Below are positions 16,397 to 26,489 of a DNA stretch of 64,000 bases, piece after piece (position 1 is the stretch's first letter; every line of letters begins with the position of its first letter). Made by a program: the position numbers and the translations under genes. The notes under the pieces are model-generated. The model saw only the letters and a list, made by a program, of their open reading frames with translations, did not search any database and was not told the DNA's origin. Location: NCBI GenBank assembly GCA_002698985.1, contig PAAY01000064.1, positions 1 to 64,000 of the forward strand, in the 5' to 3' direction. The DNA comes from Saprospirales bacterium. GTDB taxonomy: Bacteria; Bacteroidota; Bacteroidia; Chitinophagales; Saprospiraceae.

Positions 16397-17443
16397 TCAC
16401 TGAAAAGAAAGAAGCATTGGCTCAAAACCTTTTTTAGCTGCTTTCAGAAACTGCTCAGCCATTTCATCGATGGTCCTTTCAATGGGGGTGTACTGGAAAC
16501 CATCGAAAGCGCTCAGGGATTTTGAATTGTCATACAGTTTGGTGGTGGCCGAGCTCCTGGCCGTTTCTTTGGTGATGAGCGGTGGTGTGCCGGTCAGCTT
16601 GGATTGGAGCCATGCGGCCCGCCAGGCCATTTCCCGAAGGAAAGCATTGGCCCTGATGGAAGGTGCCGGCACGTCCAGGGCAGCTGCAATCCGGTCAAAA
16701 AGCCATTTAAAAGTCCTGTTTTCTGCGCTGAGGATGTATCGCTCCCCTTCTATGTCGCTTTCCATCAATTTCACCATGAAGCGTACCACATCCCGCACAT
16801 CCACCCAACCCGTGCTGCCCGGCGGATAGAATTTCAAGCCCTGCCAGATGGTGTGAAACAACTTGCCCGTACTGGTCCTGCCCCGCCAGAAGCCGCTTCC
16901 CAATACATTGGCCGGATTCACCACGGCCACCGGCAAGCCTTCTGCCCTGCCCCGCCACACCTCCATTTCAGCCAGGTGTTTGGTCAGGCCGTAGTTGGTG
17001 CCCCGGTGCCCCGGCTCCCATTTTGTCGCTTCTGAAATGGTGTTGGAATCTTTGGGGCTGCCCAGCGCCGCAATGGAACTGACGTGGAGGAGTTTTTCCA
17101 CTCCTTCGTCCAGGGCCAGGTTCACCACATTCGCCGTACCTTCTACATTCACCTGCTGCATTCGCCGGGCATCGGCGTCGTTGAAAGAAACTACCGCCGC
17201 CGAGTGATACACTTTCTTCACGCCTTTCATGGCCAGGGCCAGGTCGGCTACATCACACACATCCGCTTCCACCCATTCAATCCGATCGGCAATGGTGCTG
17301 ACCAGATCCATCGGGCTGCCGGGCCGTTTGATGGCCCTGATATCAGAATAACCTTGCTGCAAAAGGTAATGCAGCAGGTAGGCACCTATAAAGCCGGTGC
17401 CTCCGGTAACGAGGATTTTCTGATTGCTTTCAGTCGTGCTCAT
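16397..17443 (-). CDS. NAD-dependent epimerase/dehydratase family protein
   Basis: Extended short-chain dehydrogenase/reductase of 348 residues. It shows the nucleotide-binding TGGTGFIGAYLL at residues 13-24, an acidic residue region after beta-strand 3 (EADVCDVADLALAMKG), and the catalytic tyrosine-lysine pair in NYGLTKHLAEM at about 150. The substrate is not evident: related proteins act on nucleotide sugars, dihydroflavonol-like compounds or steroids. Its start overlaps the stop of the upstream nitroreductase gene by four bases, so the two are probably co-translated. The downstream gene is moaA, but a direct role in cofactor synthesis is not implied. Confidence 0.88.
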   Translation of the reverse strand: MSTTESNQKILVTGGTGFIGAYLLHYLLQQGYSDIRAIKRPGSPMDLVSTIADRIEWVEADVCDVADLALAMKGVKKVYHSAAVVSFNDADARRMQQVNVEGTANVVNLALDEGVEKLLHVSSIAALGSPKDSNTISEATKWEPGHRGTNYGLTKHLAEMEVWRGRAEGLPVAVVNPANVLGSGFWRGRTSTGKLFHTIWQGLKFYPPGSTGWVDVRDVVRFMVKLMESDIEGERYILSAENRTFKWLFDRIAAALDVPAPSIRANAFLREMAWRAAWLQSKLTGTPPLITKETARSSATTKLYDNSKSLSAFDGFQYTPIERTIDEMAEQFLKAAKKGFEPMLLSFQ

Positions 17444-18021
17444 TCACTGATCCAGGTTGTTTTCGTCTCAATGGGATCGCGGGGTGTGGGCGGTAGCGGG
17501 GTGTCGTAATAACCCATGTAAAGCAATCCCAGGCATTTTTCGCCTTCGGCCAAACCCAGGAATTCCGAGGCTTCCAGGATGGATTTGGGGCTGCTCCAAT
17601 AACACCCGATGCCGTAAGCGGTGCAACTCAGCCACATATTTTCAACGGCGCAAGCTACTGCCGCCAGTTCCTCCCATTCAGGCACCCGCTTTTGCGGATC
17701 GGGCATCATACCAATGGCGATAACACAAGCCGATTTCAATGGTTTCTGGATGACCTTGTTGAGCTTCTTTTGTGAAAACTCTTCCGGCGGGGTGTTTTTG
17801 CGGTAATACTCCCCCAGGTATTCACTGAGCCTTTCCAGCGCCTTGCCCGTCACCACTTTGAAGCGCCAGGGCTGGGTCAGTTTGTGGGTCGGTGCCCACC
17901 GGGCATTCTCCAGAATTTGTTCTATGATTTTCCTCGCAATGGGCTTGTCGTTGTAAAACTGCGGGTAAACAGCCCTTCTTTGCTTAATCAATTCGTTGAG
18001 TTGTTCGGCGGTTAGGCTCAT
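17440..18021 (-). CDS. Nitroreductase family protein
   Basis: FMN-dependent oxidoreductase of 193 residues. The listed reading frame extends upstream to 18315, but the extra 98 residues show no domain and overlap the divergent gene. I take the ATG at 18021 (MSLTAEQLNEL), which gives the normal family length. Family features are IKQRRAVYPQFYNDKPI, the flavin-contacting ARWAPTHKLTQPWRF, AVACAVENMWL, and a C-terminal GLLYMGYYD with a following proline-rich tail. It resembles the NADH-dependent YdjA/Frm2-like group, and the natural substrate is unknown. A TACCTTTG promoter box lies about 48 bases upstream. The stop codon overlaps the start of the epimerase gene (ATGA). Confidence 0.88.
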   Translation of the reverse strand: MSLTAEQLNELIKQRRAVYPQFYNDKPIARKIIEQILENARWAPTHKLTQPWRFKVVTGKALERLSEYLGEYYRKNTPPEEFSQKKLNKVIQKPLKSACVIAIGMMPDPQKRVPEWEELAAVACAVENMWLSCTAYGIGCYWSSPKSILEASEFLGLAEGEKCLGLLYMGYYDTPLPPTPRDPIETKTTWISE

Positions 18022-18068
18022 GCATGTTACTTTTGGTGTCCGGAGAGATTTTTTGTCCTGGGGCAGAG

Positions 18069-18076
18069 CAAAGGTA
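18069..18076 (-). promoter_or_regulatory. Candidate -7 promoter element TACCTTTG
   Basis: On the minus strand this octamer matches TAnnTTTG, the Bacteroidota -7 box, and lies about 48 bases before the nitroreductase ATG. No clear TTTG box is present at the -33 position, so support is partial. Confidence 0.45.
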
Positions 18077-18166
18077 GGTTTCTGACACCATTTGGAAGGC
18101 CCCCGAAACAGCATGGCAAAATCACTGTTCTTCGTATAACAACTCACTTTCAACCAATAACAACAA

Positions 18167-18523
18167 ATGATATCACGCTTCAGAATGAAAGTGGATTTGC
18201 TGGGACAGGCGGTGCTCATCGTTGCCGTCGTACTGCTCGGCTTTTTTGCCAGCGGCAAAGCCTGGACCAACACCATGCTGGTGGTGCTGGGCATCTGGCA
18301 ATTTGCCAGCGCCATCCACCTGTTGCAGGTTTACCGGCACATCGACCGGATGAATTTCATCAAAACTGCCGTCGTCCTTGTGGTCAGCCTTCCGGTCTGG
18401 ATTCACCTGGTGGGCGTTTTGGCTTACTTCCCCGTTGCAGGTGTCTTTCTGTGGTATTTCATTCAGACCATTCAGGACACCATCAAAGTGTACAACCGGC
18501 CCCGTTCATTTTGGGACCTGTAA
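18167..18523 (+). CDS. Small multi-spanning membrane protein
   Basis: Hypothetical inner-membrane protein of 118 residues. Four hydrophobic segments are visible at about 9-28, 32-52, 63-82 and 84-103, with a short charged tail (IKVYNRPRSFWDL). An in-frame ATG at 18185 (MKVDLLGQ) is an equally good start. I do not recognise a named family. Such four-helix proteins without catalytic motifs are common in Bacteroidota. It lies 36 bases upstream of the rhomboid gene in the same direction, so the two may form an operon. Confidence 0.7.
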   Translation: MISRFRMKVDLLGQAVLIVAVVLLGFFASGKAWTNTMLVVLGIWQFASAIHLLQVYRHIDRMNFIKTAVVLVVSLPVWIHLVGVLAYFPVAGVFLWYFIQTIQDTIKVYNRPRSFWDL

Positions 18524-18559
18524 TAATTCTTTTCCTTCGGTAAATTCTGCACCAGGCGT

Positions 18560-19228
18560 ATGATTTTTCCAATTGGCGATGATCAGGTAAAAGGCGGATA
18601 CCTGCCAATCTTCAGCTATGGTTTCATAGGCATCAACATCGTCATTTTCCTCATCCAGTCTTCCTTCTCGCCCGGCCAGCAAGCCGGTTTTTTCAATGAG
18701 TTCGGCTCCATCCCCTACGAGATCTCTCACGGTGAAGACCTGTTCACCGTCCTCACTTCCATGTTCATCCACGGCGATTGGAAGCACCTGCTCGGCAACA
18801 TGCTCTTCATGTGGGTCTTTGCCGACAACATCGAGGCCACCATCGGGAACAGCCGCTTTCTGCTGTTCTATTTTCTCGGGGGGATTGCCGCTGTTTTAGG
18901 TCACATCTTTTTCAACATGGACAGCATGGTGCCCATGGTGGGGGCCAGCGGCGCCATTTCTGCAGTGATGGGCGCCTACCTGGTCATGTACCCCGCTTCC
19001 AGAATCCGGGTCTTGCTGCTCGTCTTTCCTTTCAGGGTCTCCGCCTGGCTCTTCCTCGGCTTCTGGATCTGGCAACAATGGACCTATGGTACGGCCTCCC
19101 TGGCCGATGGGCAACCTGGCGGTGTAGCCTGGTGGGCTCACATTGCCGGCTTCGCCATGGGCCTGCTCAGCGGCTTTTTATTCCGGATGAGCGGAATGAT
19201 GCAGGGCAAAGAGTTGGAAGTAGATTAA
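18560..19228 (+). CDS. Rhomboid family intramembrane serine protease
   Basis: Membrane protease of 222 residues that cleaves transmembrane substrates within the lipid bilayer. Six hydrophobic segments are present. The first loop has the HGDWKHLLGNMLFMWVFAD signature with conserved histidine and asparagine. The catalytic serine is in VGASGAISAVMGAYL, and the catalytic histidine is in HIAGFAMGLLSG near the C-terminus. All expected active-site residues are present, so it should be an active enzyme rather than a pseudoprotease. Substrates are not evident. It is followed by hemA after 176 bases. Confidence 0.93.
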   Translation: MIFPIGDDQVKGGYLPIFSYGFIGINIVIFLIQSSFSPGQQAGFFNEFGSIPYEISHGEDLFTVLTSMFIHGDWKHLLGNMLFMWVFADNIEATIGNSRFLLFYFLGGIAAVLGHIFFNMDSMVPMVGASGAISAVMGAYLVMYPASRIRVLLLVFPFRVSAWLFLGFWIWQQWTYGTASLADGQPGGVAWWAHIAGFAMGLLSGFLFRMSGMMQGKELEVD

Positions 19229-19335
19229 GCTTGCACCGCTCTTTTCATCAACACTGCCGCCCTTTCTTTTACTTCGAAATGACGAATGTCAGTTTCAACT
19301 TACAGAATCATGACACAGCGCCTGACAGGCCGGAA

Positions 19336-19343
19336 TACATTTG
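19336..19343 (+). promoter_or_regulatory. Candidate -7 promoter element TACATTTG before hemA
   Basis: TACATTTG fits the Bacteroidota TAnnTTTG box and lies about 60 bases before the hemA ATG. The matching -33 TTTG is not seen, so this is a candidate only. Confidence 0.4.
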
Positions 19344-19404
19344 CAGGCAGTTATTGACGAGTGTAAATCATTTTCATTAACCGGATGCACCTTCACAAAT
19401 TTTC

Positions 19405-20640
19405 ATGCTGAAAGGCTATCACATACTGACCGTTACGCACAGAAATACACCTCTCTCGTTGATTGGGTCCTTTCTCTTCAACGATGTTACAGAGGATGAA
19501 CTGCCGCTGAAACTTGAAGCACTGAAAGCAGTTTTCGGACTGGAAGAACTACTGTATGTGGCCACCTGCAACCGGGTCATTTTCCTCCTGCACAGCTCCC
19601 GGGACATCGATGCATCCTTTCCTCAGCAATTTTTCAACTTCGTCAATCCTGACCTGGACAAAGACCTGATCAACAAACACGTCATTCACTATCAGGGCGA
19701 TGAAGCCGTGCAGCACCTTTTCAAGGTGGCCGCTTCCATCGACAGCCTGGTAGTTGGCGAGCGGGAGATCCTGCGGCAGCTTAGAGAAGCCTACCAGCGT
19801 TGCCTCGACTGGAAACTCACCGGCGATAAGATCCGCCTGCTCATGGACCAGGCCATCGTAGCTGCCAAAGATGTTTATTCAAACACCCGGCTCGGTGAAA
19901 AGTCGGTTTCGGTCGTTTCCCTGGCCATCCGTAAAATGATGGACAACCACCTTCCCAAATCCGCCAGGATTTTAATGGTGGGCGCCGGCCAGACCAATGT
20001 CCTCGTTTCCAAATTTCTCGTCAAATACGGCTTTTCCAATGTTACCGTTTTCAACCGCACCATTGAAAAGGCCCGAAACATTGCGAAGAAGTTCAGCAAC
20101 GGTAAAGCACTGGACATCGCAGAACTGGAACATTTCACCGGAGGCTTTGATTGCCTGATCGTATGCACAGGCGCCACCAAAGCCATCGTTGACCGAGCCC
20201 TGTACGCCAGGTTGCTCAATGGTGAATCCGGAAGCAAAATTGCCATCGATCTTTCGGTACCTCACAACATAGATGCCTCCATCACCTCTGCCTTCGATGT
20301 CAAACTCATCGAGGTGGAAGGCCTCAAAAAGCTTGCAAAGCAAAACCTGCATTTCAGGGAGCAGGAAGTTGAGCAGGCCATGGAACTGCTGAGCGCCCAC
20401 CTGCAGGAATTCAAATCCCTCTTCCGCACCCGTGAAATTGAACTCGCCTTCCGGCAAATCCCACAGGAAGTAAAAGCTGTTCGTGAAAAAGCAATGAACG
20501 AGGTGTTCCGCAAAGAGCTGGAACACCTCGATGAAAACTCCCGCTCTCTGGTGGAGCGCATGCTGACTTACATGGAAAAGAAGTGTACCGGCATCCCCAT
20601 GCGGGTGGCCCGTGAGGCACTGGTCGTAAAGTCATCCTGA
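19405..20640 (+). CDS. hemA: Glutamyl-tRNA reductase
   Basis: NADPH-dependent enzyme of 411 residues that reduces glutamyl-tRNA to glutamate-1-semialdehyde, the entry point of C5 haem synthesis. The catalytic cysteine lies in VATCNRVIFLL at about 52. The conserved substrate-domain segment ASIDSLVVGEREILRQLREAY is near 115-135. The NADPH-binding motif VGAGQTNVLVSKFL follows at about 195, then TVFNRTIEKA. A C-terminal helical dimerisation region ends with CTGIPMRVAREA. Length is normal. The following small gene is in the same direction; no other haem genes are in the window. Confidence 0.95.
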   Translation: MLKGYHILTVTHRNTPLSLIGSFLFNDVTEDELPLKLEALKAVFGLEELLYVATCNRVIFLLHSSRDIDASFPQQFFNFVNPDLDKDLINKHVIHYQGDEAVQHLFKVAASIDSLVVGEREILRQLREAYQRCLDWKLTGDKIRLLMDQAIVAAKDVYSNTRLGEKSVSVVSLAIRKMMDNHLPKSARILMVGAGQTNVLVSKFLVKYGFSNVTVFNRTIEKARNIAKKFSNGKALDIAELEHFTGGFDCLIVCTGATKAIVDRALYARLLNGESGSKIAIDLSVPHNIDASITSAFDVKLIEVEGLKKLAKQNLHFREQEVEQAMELLSAHLQEFKSLFRTREIELAFRQIPQEVKAVREKAMNEVFRKELEHLDENSRSLVERMLTYMEKKCTGIPMRVAREALVVKSS

Positions 20641-20707
20641 GTACACCCTCCTCATCACTCCATTCACTTCTTCCGATTATCTTTGGGCAAATCCAATCAT
20701 CACCTTT

Positions 20708-21064
20708 ATGCCCAAAACGCTGAACCCTGAAAAAGTTGCTGAGATTGCTGCGCTCTTGCCAAAGCGGGAACGAAGTGACCTTGCACAGAAAGACCTGTCG
20801 AAAGAATGGCTGACATCGCAGATCGAGCTTTGTCAAAAGCGAATGAAGCGCGACCTATGGGTTGGCTTGCCCTGGTTCCTGATTTACAGCTACCTGCTTT
20901 TTACCGAAGGAGTAAAAGCTGTCACCATGGGCGTTTTTGCCATTGGCATGGTTTACTTCGTTTACACCATTTTCACCACTGGCTCCTACGGCCTGAACAA
21001 AAACCGGGTGAAAGTGTACAAGATGCTGTTGGAAGAATTTAATGGAAACGTTGAGAGGAGTTGA
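20708..21064 (+). CDS. Small 2TM-domain protein
   Basis: Hypothetical membrane protein of 118 residues. A charged N-terminal half with two predicted helices (KVAEIAALLPKRERSDL, SQIELCQKRMKRDL) precedes two membrane segments (VGLPWFLIYSYLLFTEGV and AVTMGVFAIGMVYFVYTIF). This matches the loose 2TM domain type of Bacteroidota in general appearance. The last residues (VERS) and the stop codon are made by the first copy of an intergenic decamer repeat, suggesting that repeat growth has altered the C-terminus. Function unknown. Confidence 0.7.
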   Translation: MPKTLNPEKVAEIAALLPKRERSDLAQKDLSKEWLTSQIELCQKRMKRDLWVGLPWFLIYSYLLFTEGVKAVTMGVFAIGMVYFVYTIFTTGSYGLNKNRVKVYKMLLEEFNGNVERS

Positions 21065-21110
21065 GAGAAGTTGACCTACAGCCATAAACCCCTCTAAACC
21101 CCTCTAAACC
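21050..21110. repeat. Inverted decamer repeat (GTTGAGAGG family)
   Basis: GTTGAGAGGAGTTGAGAGAA starts at 21050 and the opposed arm AAACCCCTCTAAACCCCTCT ends by 21110. The same family flanks the OmpA-family gene at 0.3 and 2.5 kb. Here it overlaps the end of the upstream coding region. Confidence 0.8.
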
Positions 21111-21143
21111 AAACAAATGGACTGATTCATCAATTGATTTGAA

Positions 21144-21530
21144 ATGAAATTGTCTTTCAGAAAATACGCCCCCAGCTTTTCAAAGCCCAGGTTTTTGAAA
21201 AAGGTGAACAAGTACTTCAGGGACATGGGTGTCAAAACCACCTACTCTGCACTGCTGCTGTACCATGCCTTTGAAAGAAGGGACATTCCGCTTTACGCCA
21301 AGAACATCATCCTGGGGGTGCTGGGCTACCTGATCTCTCCCATCGACTGGTTGCCTGATTTCACGCCCCTCTTCGGTTACACTGACGATCTGGGGGTCAT
21401 GGCTTTTGGCCTGGTTACCATTGCCTGCTACATCAACGACGAGGTTCGTATCAAAGCCAGAAAGCAGCTGAAAAACTGGTTCGGCGAGCTGGATCTGGAA
21501 CAGCTGGCGGAAGTGGATGCCCGATTGTAA
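21144..21530 (+). CDS. YkvA family protein (DUF1232)
   Basis: Membrane-associated protein of 128 residues with the DUF1232 core YLISPIDWLPDFTPLFGYTDDLGVM at about 65-90. This is the conserved helix-SPIDxxPD segment that names the family. The N-terminus is basic (KYAPSFSKPRFLKKVNKYF). No enzymatic activity has been established for the family. It stands alone on the plus strand, convergent with atpC. Confidence 0.85.
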   Translation: MKLSFRKYAPSFSKPRFLKKVNKYFRDMGVKTTYSALLLYHAFERRDIPLYAKNIILGVLGYLISPIDWLPDFTPLFGYTDDLGVMAFGLVTIACYINDEVRIKARKQLKNWFGELDLEQLAEVDARL

Positions 21531-21549
21531 GCGTTTTCCGAAGGGCACG

Positions 21550-21583
21550 AAAAAAGGGAGTAGACATCGAAGCCAACTCCCTT
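21550..21583 (-). terminator. Rho-independent terminator of atpDC
   Basis: An 8-base-pair stem (AAGGGAGT / ACTCCCTT) at 21554-21583 is followed on the minus strand by a T-run (A-run at 21550-21555 on plus). It lies about 30 bases past the atpC stop. Confidence 0.85.
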
Positions 21584-21611
21584 GAAACAACAGCGAAATA
21601 AAAAAAAAGAA

Positions 21612-21935
21612 TTACTTACCGTTTTCGAGGTTATTCTTCAAGCCCCTTACAAGCAGGCTGATATTGTTGTTCAGCACCTCAATGAATCCACCCTGAATTT
21701 CAAAGTTGATTTTCTTACCGGCTTCTTCGCTGGTTTTGATGGTTCCTGATTCGATATCGTAGTAACTGTGTTCACCTTTTGCAGTTACCAGCGTCACAAG
21801 ACCGTGCTCCAGGGAAGAAACAATTGGTGCGTGGTTTTTAAATACCTGGAACTGACCGGCAGAACCGGGCACTTTCACTGAAACCACTTTCCCTTTGAAA
21901 ACCTCTTTGTCAGGTGTCAGAATGGTGATATCCAT
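21612..21935 (-). CDS. atpC: F0F1 ATP synthase subunit epsilon
   Basis: Central-stalk subunit of the ATP synthase, 107 residues. It shows the N-terminal beta-sandwich (MDITILTPDKEVFKG, VPGSAGQFQVFKNHAPIVSSL). The usual C-terminal helical hairpin is largely missing, with only a short NNNISLLVRGLKNNL tail, so the protein is shorter than the approximately 135 residues of E. coli epsilon. This short form is frequent in Bacteroidota and would lack the inhibitory helices. It lies 43 bases downstream of atpD on the minus strand. Confidence 0.95.
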   Translation of the reverse strand: MDITILTPDKEVFKGKVVSVKVPGSAGQFQVFKNHAPIVSSLEHGLVTLVTAKGEHSYYDIESGTIKTSEEAGKKINFEIQGGFIEVLNNNISLLVRGLKNNLENGK

Positions 21936-21978
21936 TGATTAAGGATTTGCTTTTATTAAGTAGTGACCAGCGGCTTCA

Positions 21979-23508
<1,530 letters not shown>

Positions 23509-23572
23509 TTAAGGAGCGGCACATTCAGAATGGAGAAAGCACCCCCTCCCCGAAAATCGGCGCAAAGATACA

Positions 23573-23580
23573 TTATTGGG
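23573..23580 (-). promoter_or_regulatory. Candidate -7 promoter element TATCTTTG before atpD
   Basis: On the minus strand TATCTTTG matches the TAnnTTTG box and lies about 85 bases upstream of the atpD ATG. The -33 TTTG box is not clear. Confidence 0.5.
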
Positions 23581-23770
23581 GCACTTTGCCAACTTCTTTC
23601 AGCATTAATTGAAAGGCACTCAACCGCTTTATTAACAGGTAGTTGAGTGAACCCGGACAGGTGCCGAAAACATTGTTTTACGAAGAAAAAGATGCGCCTC
23701 ACCAATGGCCACCATTTCGGAGCTGTTCAAAACTTTATTTCGCCTGCCGGCAATTTCTTGCAATGATGAC

Positions 23771-25129
23771 CTATTGCACCTCTATGCGTATTTTCCGAAG
23801 CACTTTTTCCATTTCACGCTTGTAGGCAGTGGATGAACCCGTGTAATTGTTGTGCATGAAGCTGAAGATGAGCAGCCTTCCGCTACGGGTCAGGAGGTAG
23901 CCGCTGAGACAGTGATTGTTGCGCAGGGTCCCGGTTTTTGCGAAGACGTAAGGTTGAATGCCATTGCCATACCAATCCTCGATGGTACCAGATACACCAC
24001 CGGCCGGGAAGATGCCCAGCAGACGATCCTGTGGTACGATTCTCCTGATTTTATCCAATACGGCAACGACCGAACGCGGCGTAAACAGGTTGTACCTCGA
24101 CAAGCCGGAGCCGTCAACCCACTGAGGCTCATCGGGCAGGTCCAGGAACAGCCTGTCTTTTACATAGTGGATCATCTTGCGGGTGTTCATCTCTCCGAAG
24201 ACCTGGTTGGAACAAAGCAGCAACATTTGCTCTGCAATGAAATTGTCGCTTTCCTGCATCATCAGGCGGTAGAGGCTGTCCACGTGGAGGCTGTAAATGG
24301 TTGCCGCATCGGGCGGGGGCATCATGTTGGCGTTCAGCACACCGACCGGGCGGTGGAGGGTGTCGCTCAGCATTTTGACGAAAAACTCCGGTGAGAAATG
24401 AAATGGCACATGCGCCTCAAATTGATCGCCTTTGATGGCATCGGGGTTGAACACAAAGGCATTGCTGAACTCCTCCCTCGTCACGGGTTCTTCTTCGTCA
24501 AAAGTGAGGCCCTCGGCCAGGTTGTTCTTCAGAAAGGCCGGCATCACCTGAATCTCGCCGGTGAGGGAATCCAAACTGAAATGAGCCACATTGCTGTAAA
24601 CCGGAAAAGGCGATTTTTCAGCCTGGTAATAATAGGGATAATCGCTCCACATCCAGCCGGAGCCGTAGCGTTGATCACGGTAATTGGCTGGGCAAAACAG
24701 CAGGTAGCCGGGGGCATTTTTCAGGAACTCAAACACCGCCGGATTTTGCTGAAGATGGGGATTCAGAAATGAGGGATCACCGGTGCCCCAGATGATGGTA
24801 AGGTCTCCCTGCCTGGACCACTTGAGTGCCGGAACAGAGTCCTGCAAGATGCTCAATGCCGTGAACAGGGTCAGGATTTTGGTGTTGGAGGCGGGGGTGA
24901 AATACTTGTCAGAGTTGTACTCGTAGAGCATTTTGCCCTTGTCGGGATCGTAAAGTGCAAAACCGGTGAAAGCCTTTTTGAATACCGGGTTTCGCTCCAG
25001 GTGAAGGTCAAACTTTGCAACTGTTTCGACAGCAGCTTTACCCCGTCGCTTTTTCCTTTTTTGCCCGAAGGCATCCGGAGCAAAAGCCACCAGGGCAATC
25101 AAAGCGAACAACCACCATTTCGTGTTCAT
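23771..25129 (-). CDS. dacB: D-alanyl-D-alanine carboxypeptidase/endopeptidase (PBP4 type)
   Basis: Periplasmic penicillin-binding protein of 452 residues that trims or cleaves peptidoglycan cross-links. A signal peptide (residues 1-22, ending DAFG-Q) is followed by the transpeptidase fold interrupted by the class C insert. The three active-site motifs are present: SNTK with the serine at residue 81, SDN in MQESDNFIAEQML, and KTG in VFAKTGTLRNN. The length and order fit PBP4/DacB. It lies 56 bases downstream of the beta-lactamase-like gene on the minus strand, in a group headed by an ECF sigma factor. A TACTTTTG box at 25149-25156 could give it its own promoter. Confidence 0.92.
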   Translation of the reverse strand: MNTKWWLFALIALVAFAPDAFGQKRKKRRGKAAVETVAKFDLHLERNPVFKKAFTGFALYDPDKGKMLYEYNSDKYFTPASNTKILTLFTALSILQDSVPALKWSRQGDLTIIWGTGDPSFLNPHLQQNPAVFEFLKNAPGYLLFCPANYRDQRYGSGWMWSDYPYYYQAEKSPFPVYSNVAHFSLDSLTGEIQVMPAFLKNNLAEGLTFDEEEPVTREEFSNAFVFNPDAIKGDQFEAHVPFHFSPEFFVKMLSDTLHRPVGVLNANMMPPPDAATIYSLHVDSLYRLMMQESDNFIAEQMLLLCSNQVFGEMNTRKMIHYVKDRLFLDLPDEPQWVDGSGLSRYNLFTPRSVVAVLDKIRRIVPQDRLLGIFPAGGVSGTIEDWYGNGIQPYVFAKTGTLRNNHCLSGYLLTRSGRLLIFSFMHNNYTGSSTAYKREMEKVLRKIRIEVQ

Positions 25130-25148
25130 GACTTACGAGTTTTGCTAC

Positions 25149-25156
25149 CAAAAGTA
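25149..25156 (-). promoter_or_regulatory. Candidate -7 promoter element TACTTTTG before dacB
   Basis: The minus-strand octamer TACTTTTG fits TAnnTTTG and lies 20 bases before the ATG. This would give a very short leader. No -33 box is evident. Confidence 0.4.
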
Positions 25157-25185
25157 AGCTGTTGGCCTTTCAGGCGGAAGGGCAC

Positions 25186-26427
25186 TCAATCGTATTTCTC
25201 AACGATGAAGCGGCTCAGATCGGGTTTGTGTCGGCGTTTTCGCTTCAATTCATATTCGTACACCACCCGCCCCAGTTCCGCCAGAAAGGGCAGACCCACG
25301 GTTGTGTACTCGTAGTTGTCATCGTTGTAAATCCCGTCTTCATTGACATGGATGGTAGCTGCCAGAAAGAACTCCACGCCGTTTTCAAAATCCACCACAT
25401 AGGCCACATCCGTCAGGTAACCGTAAGCCCAGCCCACCTTGTTGAAAATGCGCACATGATCGGGCATTCGTTCGGCATCGGGCCGGTCGCCGTAGATGAA
25501 GAACTTGACGTAGTGATCGGGCTTGTCGGCATAGTTGGGGAAGCGGCTCTCACGCGGCCGCTCTGACATGACTTGATACAGAAAGCGATAATCCTCCTCC
25601 GTCAAATCGAAACGGCGAGCCGGCGGCACATCATCCGGAAATATCACTGCCTGCAGCATGTCGTGGAGGTTGCGCAGCGAAACGAAATTTTTCTTCGAAA
25701 AATCAAACGGCTGTTCCACAAATTTGCCATCCTGGAAATAGCCTTTCCCCTTTCGCTCACCATTCACTGAAAATGAGGGCTCGAACCTTGAGTACACCTC
25801 CCCCTGAAAATACAGTTGCCGCTTGCCGTTGAAAAAGGAGACCGGATTGGTGTAGCAGTTGGCCTCTGCATCAAATCCGCTGATGCCCAACCTGTGGATA
25901 ATGCGGCTGTGGTCGTAGCCTTTTTGCCGAAGGGCCTCATTGAGCACTCGCTGGCCGAGGAACTCGTACAAGCGGTTGTTGGCGTCGTTGTCGGAGACCA
26001 GGAAGATCTTTTTCACATAATGCGCCACACTGGGCAAACCGGTGGCAGCCGTGCTGTCCTTTTCCGCGGGTGATTGCGGCGGGTGCCCCTCACCTGTCAG
26101 CATGGTGGAATGCTTGTCCAGGCCAATAATGGACAACTTGTTGAGTTTTTCCAGCGCCATGAAAGCCACGGGCATTTTCACCGTACTGGCCGGGTAGAAA
26201 TACCTGTTTTCATCGAGTAGCCAGGTTGAAGTGGTAAAGGTTGGCTTGTTGTTTTGATCCCGGTCGATCTGGGTGTAGATCACCTGCACTTCGTATTTCT
26301 CTGGCTTGGCAGCCACCTCGCCCAGCCGGTCAGCATTTTGCCGGATCAGCTTATTCAGGATGTTCTTCTGAGAAAAAGAAAGAGCCGGAACCAGTACCAA
26401 AAAAAGAAAAGTAAGAACTCTCCGCAT
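25186..26427 (-). CDS. Serine hydrolase, class A beta-lactamase-like
   Basis: Exported serine hydrolase of 413 residues. A signal peptide (1-20) is followed by the beta-lactamase/transpeptidase fold. The catalytic SxxK is STVK with the serine at residue 81 (YFYPASTVKMPVAF), and an SDN motif lies in FLVSDNDANNRLYEFLG. The third motif, normally KTG, appears to be KVG in FNKVGWAYGYL. The omega-loop glutamate of true class A enzymes is not obvious. The protein is longer than typical class A lactamases by about 120 residues. I infer a peptidase or esterase rather than an antibiotic-hydrolysing enzyme. Its neighbours are a PBP4-type peptidase downstream and an ECF sigma pair upstream, pointing to cell-wall work. 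Confidence 0.82.
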   Translation of the reverse strand: MRRVLTFLFLVLVPALSFSQKNILNKLIRQNADRLGEVAAKPEKYEVQVIYTQIDRDQNNKPTFTTSTWLLDENRYFYPASTVKMPVAFMALEKLNKLSIIGLDKHSTMLTGEGHPPQSPAEKDSTAATGLPSVAHYVKKIFLVSDNDANNRLYEFLGQRVLNEALRQKGYDHSRIIHRLGISGFDAEANCYTNPVSFFNGKRQLYFQGEVYSRFEPSFSVNGERKGKGYFQDGKFVEQPFDFSKKNFVSLRNLHDMLQAVIFPDDVPPARRFDLTEEDYRFLYQVMSERPRESRFPNYADKPDHYVKFFIYGDRPDAERMPDHVRIFNKVGWAYGYLTDVAYVVDFENGVEFFLAATIHVNEDGIYNDDNYEYTTVGLPFLAELGRVVYEYELKRKRRHKPDLSRFIVEKYD

Positions 26428-26489
26428 GCTGCTTTTTGCGGCAAGTTAGTGCGCCCGGCGGTTTTCAGGTAACAGCCCTTCGGAAAATG

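Noticed and set aside
18022-18315. N-terminal extension of the nitroreductase frame
   Set aside because: It overlaps the divergent membrane-protein gene and has no family similarity; the ATG at 18021 gives the normal length.
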